Origin: Burhinus oedicnemus
Lineage: Eukaryota > Chordata > Aves > Charadriiformes > Burhinidae
DNA: 64,000 nt
Reading direction: 5' to 3'
Assembly (NCBI GenBank): GCA_008921705.1
Contig: VFFE01006868.1
Span: 709,161-773,160, forward strand
Part shown: positions 23,401 through 36,313 of the stretch, one piece after another
How the letters are laid out: each line of letters begins with the position of its first letter
Position numbering within the stretch: position 1 is the first letter of the stretch
Position numbers and translations under genes: made by a program
The notes under the pieces: model-generated
Told to the model about the DNA's origin: nothing
Databases searched by the model: none
The model's input: only the letters and a program-made list of their open reading frames with translations

Positions 23401-26052
23401 ACATCGCTGCTGGTAATCCATCAACATTTTTTCTATCGATTGTCATGTATTAGAATCCTCTTACATTAAAGTGTTATGCATGAAAATTAAACAATTTTCC
23501 TGATTATCAAAACATTACAGAAAATGACAACATTTTAACAAAAATATTAATAGAAATCTAACACTTTCTATATTGTTAGATCTATGAAGGTAGGGACAGG
23601 GTGAAGTTAAATCACATACAATCATGCTGATAGTGAACACCAGTTAATACCTGTCATCTATGGGAAATAGGCATCTAGTGTGTCATTTAAACGGAAATTT
23701 CACCATTGTACACTCTATTACTTTACTTCAAAATGCACTGCACTGTTTCTTCTATGGCTGTCATTCCAGGCAACAACAACATGCATGTGAATTTCTGGTG
23801 TATATTATACCTCCAGTGCTATGTGATGGAGCATGTATGGTGCCAGCAAGATGACAGTATTCAGAAGAAAAGTTCATGTATACAGTTGTAATAACAAAGT
23901 GGTCTAGCAGGGGAAATCTGGGCTGAATGGACAACTGTTTTTATAAAATGCTGTGAAACGTGGTCTATGATAGTACTTCAGTCTTTGTTTTATACATTAT
24001 TCTAGGTGGTACGTATTGTTTTGTAGATAAAAGTAGAGGAGTGATTATACTGTCACTGAGATACCATTTAATTTTGTTGTTGTTGCTATATGGTGCTGTA
24101 GCGTGGGAATACTGTGTTACCTTAGAAGGAAGGGTGACTGCATTACTTCTTAGAATAATATATTACTAAAGTAATTCTATTTAAGCATCTTTCTCTTTGC
24201 TTTTCTTTTAGTTAAAACCATAGTTGACAAGTTCAATTATAGCATCTTCAGACTGTTTCTCCATGAAACATAAAGATAGTTTTATTTGACATAACATACA
24301 GTCTGCCTGTTTCTTTAATGCTTGTTCCCTTTTTGTGCATCTGTTGTTTGGGCTACACTACAGTAAGCATTAGAAAAATACCCAGTATCTAATTTTTTTG
24401 GTTGTCCTTTTCTTTGTTTCTTTTTTAAGATATAACAGTCTGTGAAAGTGAAAAGTATTCCAAAGTGAATGTAAACATTTTATTATTTATTTAACAGCAG
24501 CATTATTGCTACCTTTCTTACAGTGACTTTGAAATATGTACATCTACATTTATATGCAGCAATCAATAAACACCGTATGGACAGGGTAAAAAAAAAATAT
24601 TTTCACTCTGAAAGACTCTCCTCATTATATTATAATGTCTTTAAAGTAAGTCACATGTTAGATCTAAACTACTTGACAGGTAGCCATTTTAAAGATATTT
24701 ATGAATATAATCAATGTAATTCTCAATAGTTATATTTCTAATAACCAATTTACTGACTTCATGTTCTTGTCAAGATAATTTATACATATACTCCATATGT
24801 TCTTTGAAATTTTTCTTTGCCCAGGTGAGCATTTAATCTTCCTTTCTCCCCAAAGGAATTATCCACATCCCTGAAATCGGAGGATTCTCCACTTATTTTT
24901 CCCTTCTGTCAGGCCTTCCAGCCTTAAGACCTCAAGTCATAATGATCATCTTTTCAGCAGAGGGCAGCATATGGCATTCTCAGAGTCCATCAATTCCACT
25001 GTTTAATTGGCTGTAGAAATCACTGTTGAGCTAAAGGTGATTTTGAAGCACTTCCAACTCTTCTTGACTCTTAGGCAAGATTCAGATTTTGGTATCCTTT
25101 GTGATTGCATAGAGTATTTCTCAGGGGAATGATCTGTAGTAATGAATCTATTAAATAAAAAGAAAATTGTTTTTCCTTTTTTTATTGTTACATGAAAGCA
25201 ATACTTCTGTGGTTGAAATTTTCTTACTAATGATAGTTAAGTTTGTAGAAAAGATTACTTAGCTCCAATAAATTAAATAGGTGCTAAAAAGCTGTATATC
25301 AGATAGTTTTCAGTTTTGGTAGTCACAGGCCCTTGTCTTCATAATAATGGTAAACCTGTTAGGGGAAGAAGGGCTTGGCAAACTGTTTGCTATTGGGTAT
25401 CAGACAGTCTAACACTCTGAGCTACTAATTCTGTTTTACAATCATTTCCAGAAAAGAAGCAGTTTATTTTTTGACAGACTTTTTTCCCTTGCGTTTTGTA
25501 TAGAAAGAAGAATGGGTTTATATCCATGTTTTATTATTCACATTCTGATTTTTTTATTATATCATGTAGTAAATTTTCTAAATTATAGACAAATGATGCA
25601 GTTCATGCACTAAGTAATCACCAAATATCCTGCAAAAGCTTCAGGTTGATCCTCATGTTTTTGATTTTTTACAGTCACATTTTCAAGTATTCTTTATATG
25701 GAATCCTTGTTTATTGATCAGACCAGATGCAAGTTATGCTTCTAGTGCAATATGTTTAAATATCTTTGGGTTTGAGCAACTAGTTAAAACAGTTCTTTAT
25801 TAGTCTTAGGATATGACTTTATCGCTTTGCCCATTATATGTAAAAAAAGGTCTTTCATGGAATGTCCAGTGAGATGACATTCCTCATACTAATGCTCTTT
25901 TTTCTTTCTTTTTTTTTAAACTAACAATTAATGCTTTCTGGTTTATGTAAGTTCAAAAGTTCTCAAAATGACGATTCTTTTTGCATGCTGCAGAGGCTTC
26001 TCAACTTTAACACAATTTTTACAATATCACACAGACTCTGTTTTCTGGAAGC
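20435..26052. other. A+T-rich DNA, no gene recognised
   Basis: No exon, RNA gene or sure transposon was seen. The stretch 20700-22560 is T-rich and reads as if it were an old, decayed interspersed element, with somewhat more complex sequence at 22200-22560 (open frame 22176-22412, no domain recognised), but I cannot name a family. There is a poly(A) tract near 20570 and an A run near 24587. 24820-24980 is slightly richer in C/T. Confidence 0.45.
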
Positions 26053-26209
26053 TATAGAATCATAGAATCATAGAATAGTTTGGGTCAGAAGGAACATTTA
26101 GAGGTCATCTAGTCCAACCCCTCCTGCAATGAACAGGGACGTCTTCAACTAGATCAGGCTGCTCAGAGCCCCATCCAGCCTGACCTTGAATGTTTCCAGG
26201 GATGGGGCA
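26053..26209 (-). mobile_element. Short CR1 tail, minus strand
   Basis: It starts with three TAGAATCA-type terminal units (26053-26078) and the GTTTGGGTCAGAAGGAAC block, and ends near GATGGGGCA at 26209. It belongs to the same subfamily as the copy at 9053-9560, but is truncated much closer to the 3' end. Confidence 0.92.
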
Positions 26210-27242
26210 TATACACAGAACTGTATGGAATGATTGATTCTTGTTACCTTGGTGGTGGGATAAAATAAGAAAAATAAGTGTTTTAAGAGTTGCTCCAGAT
26301 CTTTTGTTTGGTAACTGTGGGGGAATACATTGTTGTGTTAGTCTTCTTGATGTTCTGTTTTGATGTTAATTCAAGTGTCTGTTGTTTTTCACAGAAGGGA
26401 ATAAAATTTGTAGATGGATTGTCTTTTAGTAAAACTTAATGCCGACAAGTAGCTTGGCAGTGACAATGAGTGCCCTAAAGTCAAATGTAGAAATTGTTTG
26501 TTGCTCTTATGTATCATACTACCATAAGCAATAACAAGAAAGAGCTGTTTATGAGTTACTTTTTAAAAAACAAAACAAAACAAAAAAGTAGTCATTTGCG
26601 ACTCTAGCTAGTTAAGCTGGCTCTGAGTTGATGGAGTCTTACTGTAGAGAAGACCAAAAATCTATTGACTCTAGGGTAAGGAAAGGATCTAGAAATACGT
26701 GGTTGACATTTAAGCCAAAACCTTGAAAGAGTCTTGGCTTAGCTCACGCTGTTTGGAGGGCTGGATAAGAGATTTTTGGTCTAATAGCAAAAGGATTTTG
26801 TTCTAAGTGCTTAAGTTGTTCATCTTAGACTGGATATTAAGACTGCTGGGCTTCATGATAATATACTTTCTGGGTATGATGTTAAGTTTTGTGTGAAGTT
26901 TCATTCTAGCCACTTAAAAGCACTTAATCCCTGACTCAGTCATTTTAAGTATTTTGTACAGTTCCACTGCGTCTCCTATTTATTCTATTTTTTTTCATAC
27001 ATACATAAACCTTCAGATATATTTTATATATATTAAATGTGTAACATTAATTTGTCTGGACTCCCTTTTTTCAATTTTGTTTCTTGTTCTCATTTCTTGA
27101 AGGAAGATAGTCAAGGGAGAAACTGTTCTTTCTCCCCTTTGGTACCCTCAGATATCTGTATCCTTTTCCTAAGAATTTTTGCAGCTTTATTACTGACTAG
27201 CTATGAAGCATACAAAAGTGAGCATGACAACCTATGTAATTT

Positions 27243-27286
27243 ATCTTAATTTATCTATTATATCATCTTAATTTATCTATTATATC
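27243..27286. repeat. Perfect 22-bp tandem duplication
   Basis: The unit begins ATCTTAATTTATC and ends TATATC and is present twice without mismatch (27243-27264 and 27265-27286). A partial third start (ATCTATC) follows. Confidence 0.9.
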
Positions 27287-28212
27287 ATCTATCGTGTGAT
27301 AGCATAATTTGGGCAATTTTAAGTGCTGGATAACCATCCAGTGAGTGGTTAAACCTCTACAGTATAGCATGTCTGAGATATGGTTTAGCAGCTGGAATTT
27401 ACTCTCTAAAAAAACCCAAAAGATCTCTTGGAGGACTTCAGCTTGGAATGCTTCCTGAGCACAACCAGTGTTTGTGGTACATCAGTAAAGAAATCTTGAA
27501 GCCTTTGAACTATTGTTTGAAGTGGTTATGCCTCTGCATACAATAGGAAAATGTTCTCCTAAACCAAGAGTTTTGAGTCATTCCTCATCATACTGACCCT
27601 GAGATTAATATGGATTCTGGAAGTCCTTTAGAACAAGCTTAGTAGTTCATTGAAGTTATGCTGGGTAAGAGATTGTCTCAAGACTTTTTCTGGGTTTTCT
27701 CTCAATTTTGCCAGAGCAGAGAGAAGCAAGCCATTAATACCAGGTATAGGGTTTCCATTTTCTATAATAGTTCCAATCACCATCATAGTTAAATAATTTT
27801 CAACTATCATTTAAGACTGGTTTAAGGTTATTTCACGCTGTTCTAACAGTTGAAAATGGCTTAAGTGGGGGCTTTGCATTGGTTTTATGTCTGGGAGTGA
27901 ACACTCTTGGTAAATAAAGAGAACCTTGAGGTACGATAGCTATACAAGCATTATTGAATTTTGAATTCCAGCTTGCATAGCAATATCACATTTGCTTTAA
28001 TCCAGAACATCCACTTCATCTCTGACCTCTCAGCCCTGCTGCTCAAGGGAAACATACAAAATACCTTCAAAAGATAATTCTGGAACTAAAATTCATAACT
28101 CTACTGGGCACTAAAAACCATGGGCTCAACAGAGACATTGTTTTTATGGCACATTATATTTTTTGCCACCCCAAGATAACCTTTCCATGCTGCACAGACA
28201 ATAAATTACTTG

Positions 28213-28243
28213 TGTCTCTCTTGCTCTCTTTCTCTCTCTCTGT
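28213..28243. repeat. Imperfect (CT)n microsatellite
   Basis: A run of TC/CT dinucleotides interrupted by a few TTG and TTT steps, immediately followed by TGTCCCATAG. Confidence 0.75.
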
Positions 28244-31182
28244 CCCATAGGAGCAAACAAATGTATTGTCTTTCCCTTTCTAATATTTCTCCACCCCATA
28301 TTTATGAACTATCTTATCTTTTAGTTAATTGCGTTGGCAAGTTTGATTAAATTAAAATCAGAGCAATTGTTCTCAACTTTTATTTAGTTTGGAAGATTGC
28401 TAATTCTGCTTCAGACTGGAGGAAAGTCTTGCATGTCTGAAAGCTTGTCATTTTCCCCTCAAGTATTTCATTTAGTCTAATAGAAGATAGTAACACTTTT
28501 TGTAAAGTGTACGTATTTATACTGTTAGGACACATGACTAGAGTAGTATCACTTAATTCACAGTAACATGCTGATTAGATAAAATTAATGGCTTCCTTTT
28601 GGTTCCAGAAGTTTTATAGTAGTTCAGTCTTTCAATGAACAGTTTGGCCAGGCCAAACTCCTAGGTAGCTGTGTTTTTGTATTTTTAATATTTTCTATTT
28701 ATTATTCTTGTGTTATTGTGCATGTGGTTTGTAAAACCTTTTGAGATCGATTCAGCTGAGCAGTGGTGTGTAATTGTCCTGTTTCTTATTTTCCAACAAA
28801 AATGGTAGCGACTAAAGGAACAAAATGCATTTAATCATAAATGTCCCTGTTTTCACGATCAAACACTATCTACAGAATTTGCTAATTTCTGAAATTTCTT
28901 GGCACTCAGTCATGTCCTCTGAAAGTGTGGTAAACTCTGAGCTGTATCAGTAACTGAACTCTATTCAGTTTCTAGTACAGTTGATAGTGCATTGATAAAG
29001 CTGGAAAATGCTGAAATGCTGACAGTTTCTAAGATAATCCTTTAAAAAGTGGTTGCCAGTACCAATACATTTTAAAACCAAAAAAATATTGCTCAGAAAA
29101 AATGTAATAAAATGATGTCTGCATTATTGCATACTCTTCACTTCAATGATTCTTCAGTGAAAAAAACAAAATCAACAGCACACACTATCTCTGCAGGTCT
29201 AAGACATCACAGGAGATGCTTCTGAATACACCCTCATGGTTTGGTGCTTATTCCTAGCTGGGAGAAACAATGTCATAAATTCAGATCTTGCCTCTGTCTC
29301 TGGTGTTATAAAACTTCAGTAAAATAAATGAAAGAAAACAAAGAAGGTACAGTATCTGGACTCATGGCATTGTGACATACCATCTGAGTAGGCAACACGA
29401 ATAGCCTGTGGCATAGATCAACTTTAACTGTGATCTTGTCACATTTCATAAACTGGAGCAAAATTGGGCTTGGCCAGCATATGATACAAAACCTGTAAGA
29501 AAACTGTTCATAATTCAGAAAGTGGTGCATGAAGTTTAGCTCTTTCGCAGTGTTTCCTCAAAAACTAAAGCATGTCTCACTACAATTAAAGGAGATCATA
29601 TTTTCTCAGTGGAAGATGACACAAGAAGAAAGCCAATTGTTTTCATTAAAACCCCCACCCACCCTCAGTGTTTCTTCCCTTTTTTTTCTTCTAGTTACAT
29701 TTTGTTGTTTTATAAAACAACAGACACTTCTGACAAAAAGTGGAAATTTACAGTTGTTTCACATGTAATTTTTTTCCCAACATTTTTGCAAACTGGTTTT
29801 TACTATTAAATATGATTGAATCATATTTAGTGTCAAGCACCTTAAGAAATTCAGGTTCACATCTGCCTATTTTTCTGTGTGCAACTGTAAACACCAATAT
29901 TGTCTTTTTTTAGTGTCTATGGACCTACCTAGCAAATTAGTATTCAGAAACATAAGCGTGCATTGTGTAATAACTTTGGAAAGCTACTCATTTGTTGTAG
30001 GATTTATTATTCATATTTAGAATTTAAATTGAAAACTGATCTAACAAACCCAGCACACTCTCAAGACTAGTAATCGTAAAACATGGTGCTCATCTGCTTC
30101 TGACCCTGTAGAAAAGATACAGTGTTATTTCAAAATACTCTTTGTTGTGACAAGCACTTAATGACAGAAACACTACTGCCATAACATTGGTCGTAGGTTG
30201 GTCTACTGAGTAAAGACCTGTTACAAATCCAGTATCAATCCTCTACCCTTTTGATTAATACAGAAAGCGTGTATATTTTTTTATTAATTTACCGTGTCTC
30301 ATACTCCTAACCTAAAACCAGAATAATGGTAGAGTTGTTTGGGTTTTTTTTGGTTGGTTGGTTTTTTTATAATTAGATTCAGTTAATGGAACAGTTTGCA
30401 GTACACTGTGGGATAACTTCAGCTGCATTTAAAAAAAGAACAAAACCTGACTACCTTATGTTTTGTAGTAGCTACTGACTACCTACAATAAATTGTGTGT
30501 TTAATTTATATTGTGTATTTATTTTATATTTTTATTTGACCTTAATTATATCACACCTTATTAAAAATATACCTATTTTGTTCTTGCATGTGTGTCATTT
30601 AGAAAATGTTTAGGTTCTCATTCATTTTGTGGAATTTCAATTGCACTGTAATACTGTAGTCACACCAAGAGGAAAAACTTAAATCTGTCTTTTCCCTCCC
30701 CCCAGTAGAATTTAATGAAATTATGAATCTTCTTTCTTGATAGTTAGGTGAAATCCTGTGTTCTCAAATTAAATTGCTTTGCAGTGTATATAAGTGAAGT
30801 TTAATCTTTCCTGTTGAAAGCAAAGCATTTTCTTCAAAATTCGTTGTTGAAGAAACAAGATTAGGACAGGTTGGAACACTGACTGATATAGGATCTGTGC
30901 CCTCATATGACATTAATCATGGATGTCACTAGTTACTAGCCCTCAAGAGCCCACTTTAGGATATATTTACTGTGAAAGCTAAATAAAGGCAGATACTGAA
31001 GAAGATGTGTTTTATGCAGTCAACCATACGTGAGTTTATTATTATAAGTTGTGAATCCTGACTACTTTCAGGCCTTTAACTGCCCTTCTTCCCAACCTCT
31101 AAAAATACCTTTCACCCTTTATTTACGATTTACACCGATAGTCTTAATTTGGATTTTTTAATGTTGAATTTAGCAAAATTTT

Positions 31183-31218
31183 ATTAATGTAAAAAGAGTG
31201 TAAATTAATGTAAAAAGA
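31183..31218. repeat. 15-bp direct repeat next to a CR1
   Basis: ATTAATGTAAAAAGA occurs at 31183-31197 and 31204-31218 with a 6-bp spacer (a 21-bp period). The second copy directly abuts the 5' truncation point of the CR1 starting at 31219. Confidence 0.8.
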
Positions 31219-31690
31219 AAGACAAGGAACTACTGGATAGAGTCCAGTGGAGGGCTACGAAGATAATCAAGGGAATGGAGCACCTCTCTTATGAGGAAAG
31301 GCTGAGAGACCTGGGTCTGTTTAGCTTGGAGAAGAGAAGACTAAGAGGGAATTTCATCAAGGCTTATAAATATCTAAAGGGCAGGTGTCAAGAGGATGGG
31401 GCCAGACTCTTTTCAGTGGTGCCCAGTGACAGGACAAAGGGCAACAGGCACAAACTGGAACACAGGAAATTCCATCTCAATATGAGGAAAAACTTCTTTA
31501 CTTTGATGGTGACAGAGCACTGGAGCAGGCTGCCCAGAGAGATTATGGAGTCTCCTTCTCTGGAGATATTCAAAACCTGTCTGGAAGTGTTCCTGTCCAG
31601 CCTGCTCTAGGTGACCCTGCTCTGTCAGGGGGGTTGGACTAGATGATCTCCAAAGGTCCCTTCCAACCCCTATCATTCTGTGATTCTGTA
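31219..31690 (+). mobile_element. 5'-truncated CR1, plus strand
   Basis: It begins at AGACAAGGAACTACTGGA in the ORF2 C-terminal part and runs to the standard 3' end (TTGGACTAGATGATCTCCAA, TCCCTTCCAACCCC, ATTCTGTGATTCTGTAA). It is little diverged, and its ORF2 tail is open. Confidence 0.93.
31224..31610 (+). pseudogene. CR1 ORF2 C-terminal fragment, open frame
   Basis: A stop-free frame from the truncation point to the natural ORF2 stop at 31608-31610. It reads [20 protein letters not shown], then [31 protein letters not shown], then [20 protein letters not shown] and finally [17 protein letters not shown]. This is the conserved CR1 tail with all its landmarks in one frame. The first methionine (31275) is internal and not a real start. 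With no promoter and no endonuclease or reverse-transcriptase part, it is a dead-on-arrival fragment. The intact frame points to a young or slowly decaying insertion. Confidence 0.88.
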
Positions 31691-34600
31691 ATATGTTGTG
31701 TGTATGATTAACTCATGCTTGGGGTTTTCTTAGCAGGGTGATCAGAGTAGAAATATCATCCTTTGGAACTTACTATATCTTCATGGAGACATAAATGGGG
31801 TTGGAATCCTTACATCCACAGCAGAGAACATTGCTGTTTGAAGGAACATGCTCATACTCTTTGAAGTACCAGGATTTAACTATCCCTGTGGCTCAGTAGG
31901 TGGAATTAAGACACTTGGTTCCTTTGTGTTTTCCATTTTCAGTGGAACAGCAAGATTTGGAAGCTAGGATTTGGTTCCAGGCTGTGGAGAAGAGCTAGTC
32001 TGAAGGTTATAGAGTCTTCTGGTTTGTTCTTTACAGCCTGGTTAAGTTTTCCTTGTTACTTGTTCTTTCTTCTCCTCTCCTCTTTCAGAGCTGATATCAT
32101 TGCCCCGGGTCTCTTTGCCCAGATAATCCTGGTTGCACACAGGTGATTCCTTGCTGCATTTGTTTCTCTATGATCAGCTGTTCCTCAGCACTCTGTATTT
32201 TTCAGTTCTCCCCTCCTCTAATCTGTCCCTCCCTAAATCATTCAGATCTCTTAATCTAACGTTGGACCTTCCCAGACTCACTATCATTCCTGACTCTTTT
32301 TTCTAGTTCTGTTTAACCAATTGTACTTCTACTCATTTGAACCAACTTCATATCAGCTGAGGTCCCAGTGAGTCCAAGTATGCAAATCATTTCTTTATTT
32401 CAGTCTCTCACTCAGTCCCTGATATTGTGGTTCTTTTGTACCCTCTTTTGCTTTCAAGCAATAGTCCCACTGCCCTGGCACTCAGTTCTCAGTCCTAGAC
32501 ATTCTGATCAGTCAATTCCAAGACCTCTAACATAAATCACCAGTTTCACTCATGCCCAACAGCAACCCCTTGATGTCTGTTCTCCCATTCTACTGCCTCA
32601 CAAATCCTCCTCTGTCCAATTTACCCTCTGCTAGTACTGCCTTTGGAGAGTATAGGTGAGACAGTCACTTTGTTCTCCCAGTATATGGATTAGAACATAG
32701 GGAAAAACTGCATTATGGGAGAAATATAGGATCAGTCTTGGGATGGGGATTACTTTGTGCAGGTGGAATCTTTCATGATTCCAATTTTCAACTGTTACAT
32801 GCCTCTCCTAATATTGTTGTGACTGCAGTTTTCCAAGCCTTATTGTCTTGTTCAAGTTTGGGTAAATTTTCATCTCATGCTGAATTTAAGTCTGTATTCC
32901 ACATTATGGGTGATACCCAAAGGTTTCCACAGAGAAGTAGATGGAATTTTTGTAAAGGTAAAATAATGTATTTTCCCCACCCACTTTATTTTCAGGAGGT
33001 AATAATTGGGGTGAGAGTATACCTATTCTGGTTTGTTTCAGTGTCATGATTGTGAACGTGTCCAATTATTACTTGTACCTATGAAATATTCTTTAAATTG
33101 TTGACTTTGCTTTTGAAGGTGTGTTTCAGTGGCTTTACCAACTCCACTTTCTAGGATGGATTTGTAATTTCTTGGAGAACAAGAATCCAGTCAACTGGTA
33201 TTTTTGTGCAAAGGAAAATTATTAAATGTATAGCTCTTCTGTGAAAATATACATTTGCAGGATTACCATCTGTTTTCAGAAACAGACATCTAAAATTTTA
33301 CTAATTGTAGAGGTTTTCTTCTCCAGTTTGTCAATCAAGTCTTTTTCTAAGTATCATCTTGATGTCACATATGGTTAATTTTATATTGGTAGTTGAAGCT
33401 TCCTAGTGTATATATGAATAGCAGAGGCTTTCAGTGATAATTGCTTTTTATATTGTTTCCCATTTAATCTCCCAGCATTTTGTTTTCCAGTTCTAGTAAC
33501 AGTTAGCATAAGCCACTAGTGTATAAGAAATGCCTCTCAGACATGTTTGCATTGTGTTGTCTGTATAATTTTTTCCTGTATTTTATTTCTTTTTTTTCCC
33601 CCAGAAAATTGATCAGTAGTCAAAAAAATTAATCTGCAGAGTGGCTTCATTAAGGTCAGGTCAAATTTACCAAACCTGTCCGCTTGAAAAAAGTTCTGCA
33701 GATCCCTACTTTAGTATTAGCAAAATAGTTCGATTTGAAAAGCAGTAAAGTGAATGTCAAGGAATATAGTATCAGAGGAGTGGGGTATCTCCAAAACACT
33801 TTTACCAATACTGCAGTGGTGTCAGTCCCTTAGTGTAAAATATGGTGCTCTACCCTTATGTCTCTCTGCAGGGGGATAAACCTATAGTTTTCTTTTCCTA
33901 AAATAATGCTTTTATGATCTAGGGCATTCTAGGTAGATTGATTTTGATCTTACATTCTGGAAGTGTTTTATTCTGCATGAATTATACAGGGTGAGTCTAC
34001 ATTATCAATTTGGGGTTTTTTTTCTTCATTCTCTCTGCAGCCTCTATTCCTCTGTACACTCTTCAGCCTTTGGTTTACTCTAAATATGGACCAACTACAT
34101 TGCCCTAAGCTGGCTGTGGAGATCAAAATGGCTCTAGTCTGCATTAGAACTGATAGAAAGAGGCCTCAGTTGAAATCCATACTGAATTATGTTTAGAGTA
34201 GACTGAGCTGTAATGTCTTTTTTTTTTTCCCCTGACTCAATCACCATATAAGTAAATAACCCATACAAAGTAGACCTGCATGAGCAGAAGAAACACCAAA
34301 GTAAATAACCTTTAGCCTCATGCATTGTCCTGGACAATACTTGATGAAATTTTCATCTTCTTACAGGTGGGAGCTGAAATTTAATCTTCCATAATCTTCA
34401 TGGCTTCCTTTCCATTGATTACTGGGCTTCATTTCATAAGGCTTTAATCTGGTTGCTTAGCTAGACAACAGAAATAAATTGCAGTTCTCACTACCTCAGT
34501 CCTTGGTGTTCCAGAAAACACCATGTGCAAAACCAGTAGTGTCCCTACTACATATTTAAGATTTGAAGAGGAACTTTAGAAATTTAGTCTGCATCTGTCT

Positions 34601-36135
34601 GGCTAAGAAAAATCCCCCACCTCTGTGAGGCTCTGTCTATGCTTCAGATAGCAATCAGAATCCAGAAACACTCTAATGTAATTAGTAGGGATTCCATATG
34701 ATAGGCTTTACTACACCTTTTCAGAAGTATCTAGCTGGTAGGATCTCATTCAAGATCTGATTTTTATCTTTAACTGTGCGGATACCTTAAGTATATTTTT
34801 TCAGTCTGGCAGTGTTTATTAAAGATCGTAGGTTTATATTATTGTGGACTGCAAGATATGAGATAAACTGTTTTTTCTGTTGCACCTTAATTTGCACCTA
34901 ATGCTATGAAAAAGAGCTTCTACTGGGTGTGGGGGTGGAATTCAGTCACTGGCTGCTTTTCATTGGTTCTTGATATTCCAAGAAGGATGCAATTGAAAGA
35001 CATGGCTTAGGAAAGACAGATGTATATCTTCAATGACTGGGTTGATACAATGGTTTATTTCTACATATTTGTGTGGTCCCATTGATCATTTATATCTAAC
35101 TGCTGTTTTAAAAGGATATTTGAATAATAGTTGCTGCAAACATTGCAAGCATATAAATGAACATTACCACCTATAACATCCAAAACTATATTGTCCCATC
35201 CATTTCAAAATTAGTTTTTAAATTCTGTTATCGTACAGATCTTAACTGATACATTAAAGAATGGGAATGTAGGTGGAAAAGTTATTTGGATTTCTACCAC
35301 TGTTGGCACCTACTCAAAAGATACCCTTGTTGTTTCATCACAGGTGAAACACCAGGTTATCACTCAGGATGATTTTGTACTTACTACTGTCATATTTTTA
35401 AAGCCAGGATCTAGTGCCTGAGAGTTAGCAAGTACAGAATCAATTTTCAGCCAGGTATGAATATTGCCTAATTAAGATAGCTGTAGTACTTCTGATATGT
35501 ATAATCTTGACTTTGTCATCTTTCTATCATTCATTTTTCTAGGCAATATATGATTACATCATAAAATGCTCTTTTAAACTGATATTTGTTAAAATATATT
35601 ACAGAAGGACTTAGAACAGATATACAGATATTTAGATTGGTGGTTGTTATTAAAATTACTATACATTCAAGCAGCAATCTTCCATTTTGATATCAAACAC
35701 TGAAATTTTTCAGAGAATGCCATTTGACCTTCAGGTCTAGTGAACAGCTTGAGATTAGCAAATCACTGAATAAAACTAATGAAACACATAATAAAACAGG
35801 AGTGGAAAAAGGAAATAATTACATAACTAAAGCTGCGAAATAGTGTACATTTTTATTTTTGAATTTGTATGAACAAAATCATATAACATTACTTTGCTTT
35901 TAGATACTGTCAAACAGCATAATAGTCTTAGCTTCCTAAAATAATATGTTTTGCTTGCTTTCTTCTTTTTAGTCTAATATTGCTAGTAAATAAAAGATTG
36001 TAGGATTTTATTTTTTAACCAAAGAAGGGGGAAATAAAATACAGACACCTCTGGGTAAATTCTGACAGTGAACAACAACAACAAAAGAACGTGCTTACAC
36101 TTTTATCCCTTGTGGATTTCTTTTTAATATTTCAG
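31691..36135. other. A+T-rich DNA upstream of the PCSK-like exon
   Basis: By inference this is part of an intron or 5' flank of the PCSK-like gene, because the coding exon at 36136 has a splice acceptor on its left. A C/T-rich block at 32090-32660 resembles that at 16930-17590. No 5' UTR exon or promoter could be picked out by eye. The 103-codon open frame 32738-33049 shows no domain and is probably chance. Confidence 0.45.
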
Positions 36136-36313
36136 AGCAATGAACATATGGCTGTTACTATCAGCACTAGTGTATTTGCGGCGATGCCTATCAACATCCA
36201 CCAGAGAGCAGGGCAGCTCCAAAACCCACATCTTTTATGCTGTGGAAATTGATGGAGACAGCAACACAGCCAGCTTCTTGGCCAAACAACATGGAATGCA
36301 GTTCATTTCAAAG
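36136..36313 (+). CDS. First coding exon of a PCSK (furin/kexin-type proprotein convertase) family gene
   Basis: Proprotein convertases are secretory-pathway subtilisin-like proteases that cleave precursors after basic residues; the N-terminal signal peptide and prodomain direct folding and inhibit the enzyme. The coding part is 36140-36313 (58 codons). MNIWLLLSALVYL looks like a signal peptide, and YAVEIDGDSNTASFLAKQHG then GMQFISK fits, without gaps, the start of the S8 prodomain (pattern WAV.I.GG...A..IA.K.GF..IGQ). From memory I count about 8 identities in 26 with PCSK5. The donor after codon 58 (AAG, then GTCAGC) is phase 0, at the same place where PCSK1 and related genes end this exon. 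TTTTTAATATTTCAG before 36136 is a good acceptor, so a 5' UTR exon should lie upstream. The sequence is too diverged to call PCSK1, 2, 5, 6, 7 or furin. A relic exon is possible. Confidence 0.62.

Larger units (their letters stand above)
26210..31182. other. A+T-rich DNA, no gene recognised
   Basis: I see no exon with recognisable homology. It contains a perfect 22-bp tandem duplication at 27243-27286, a CT-rich microsatellite at 28213-28243, a short AACAAAACAAAACAA-type tract near 26570 and T/G runs near 30340-30370. Short open frames on both strands have no recognisable domain. Confidence 0.5.
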
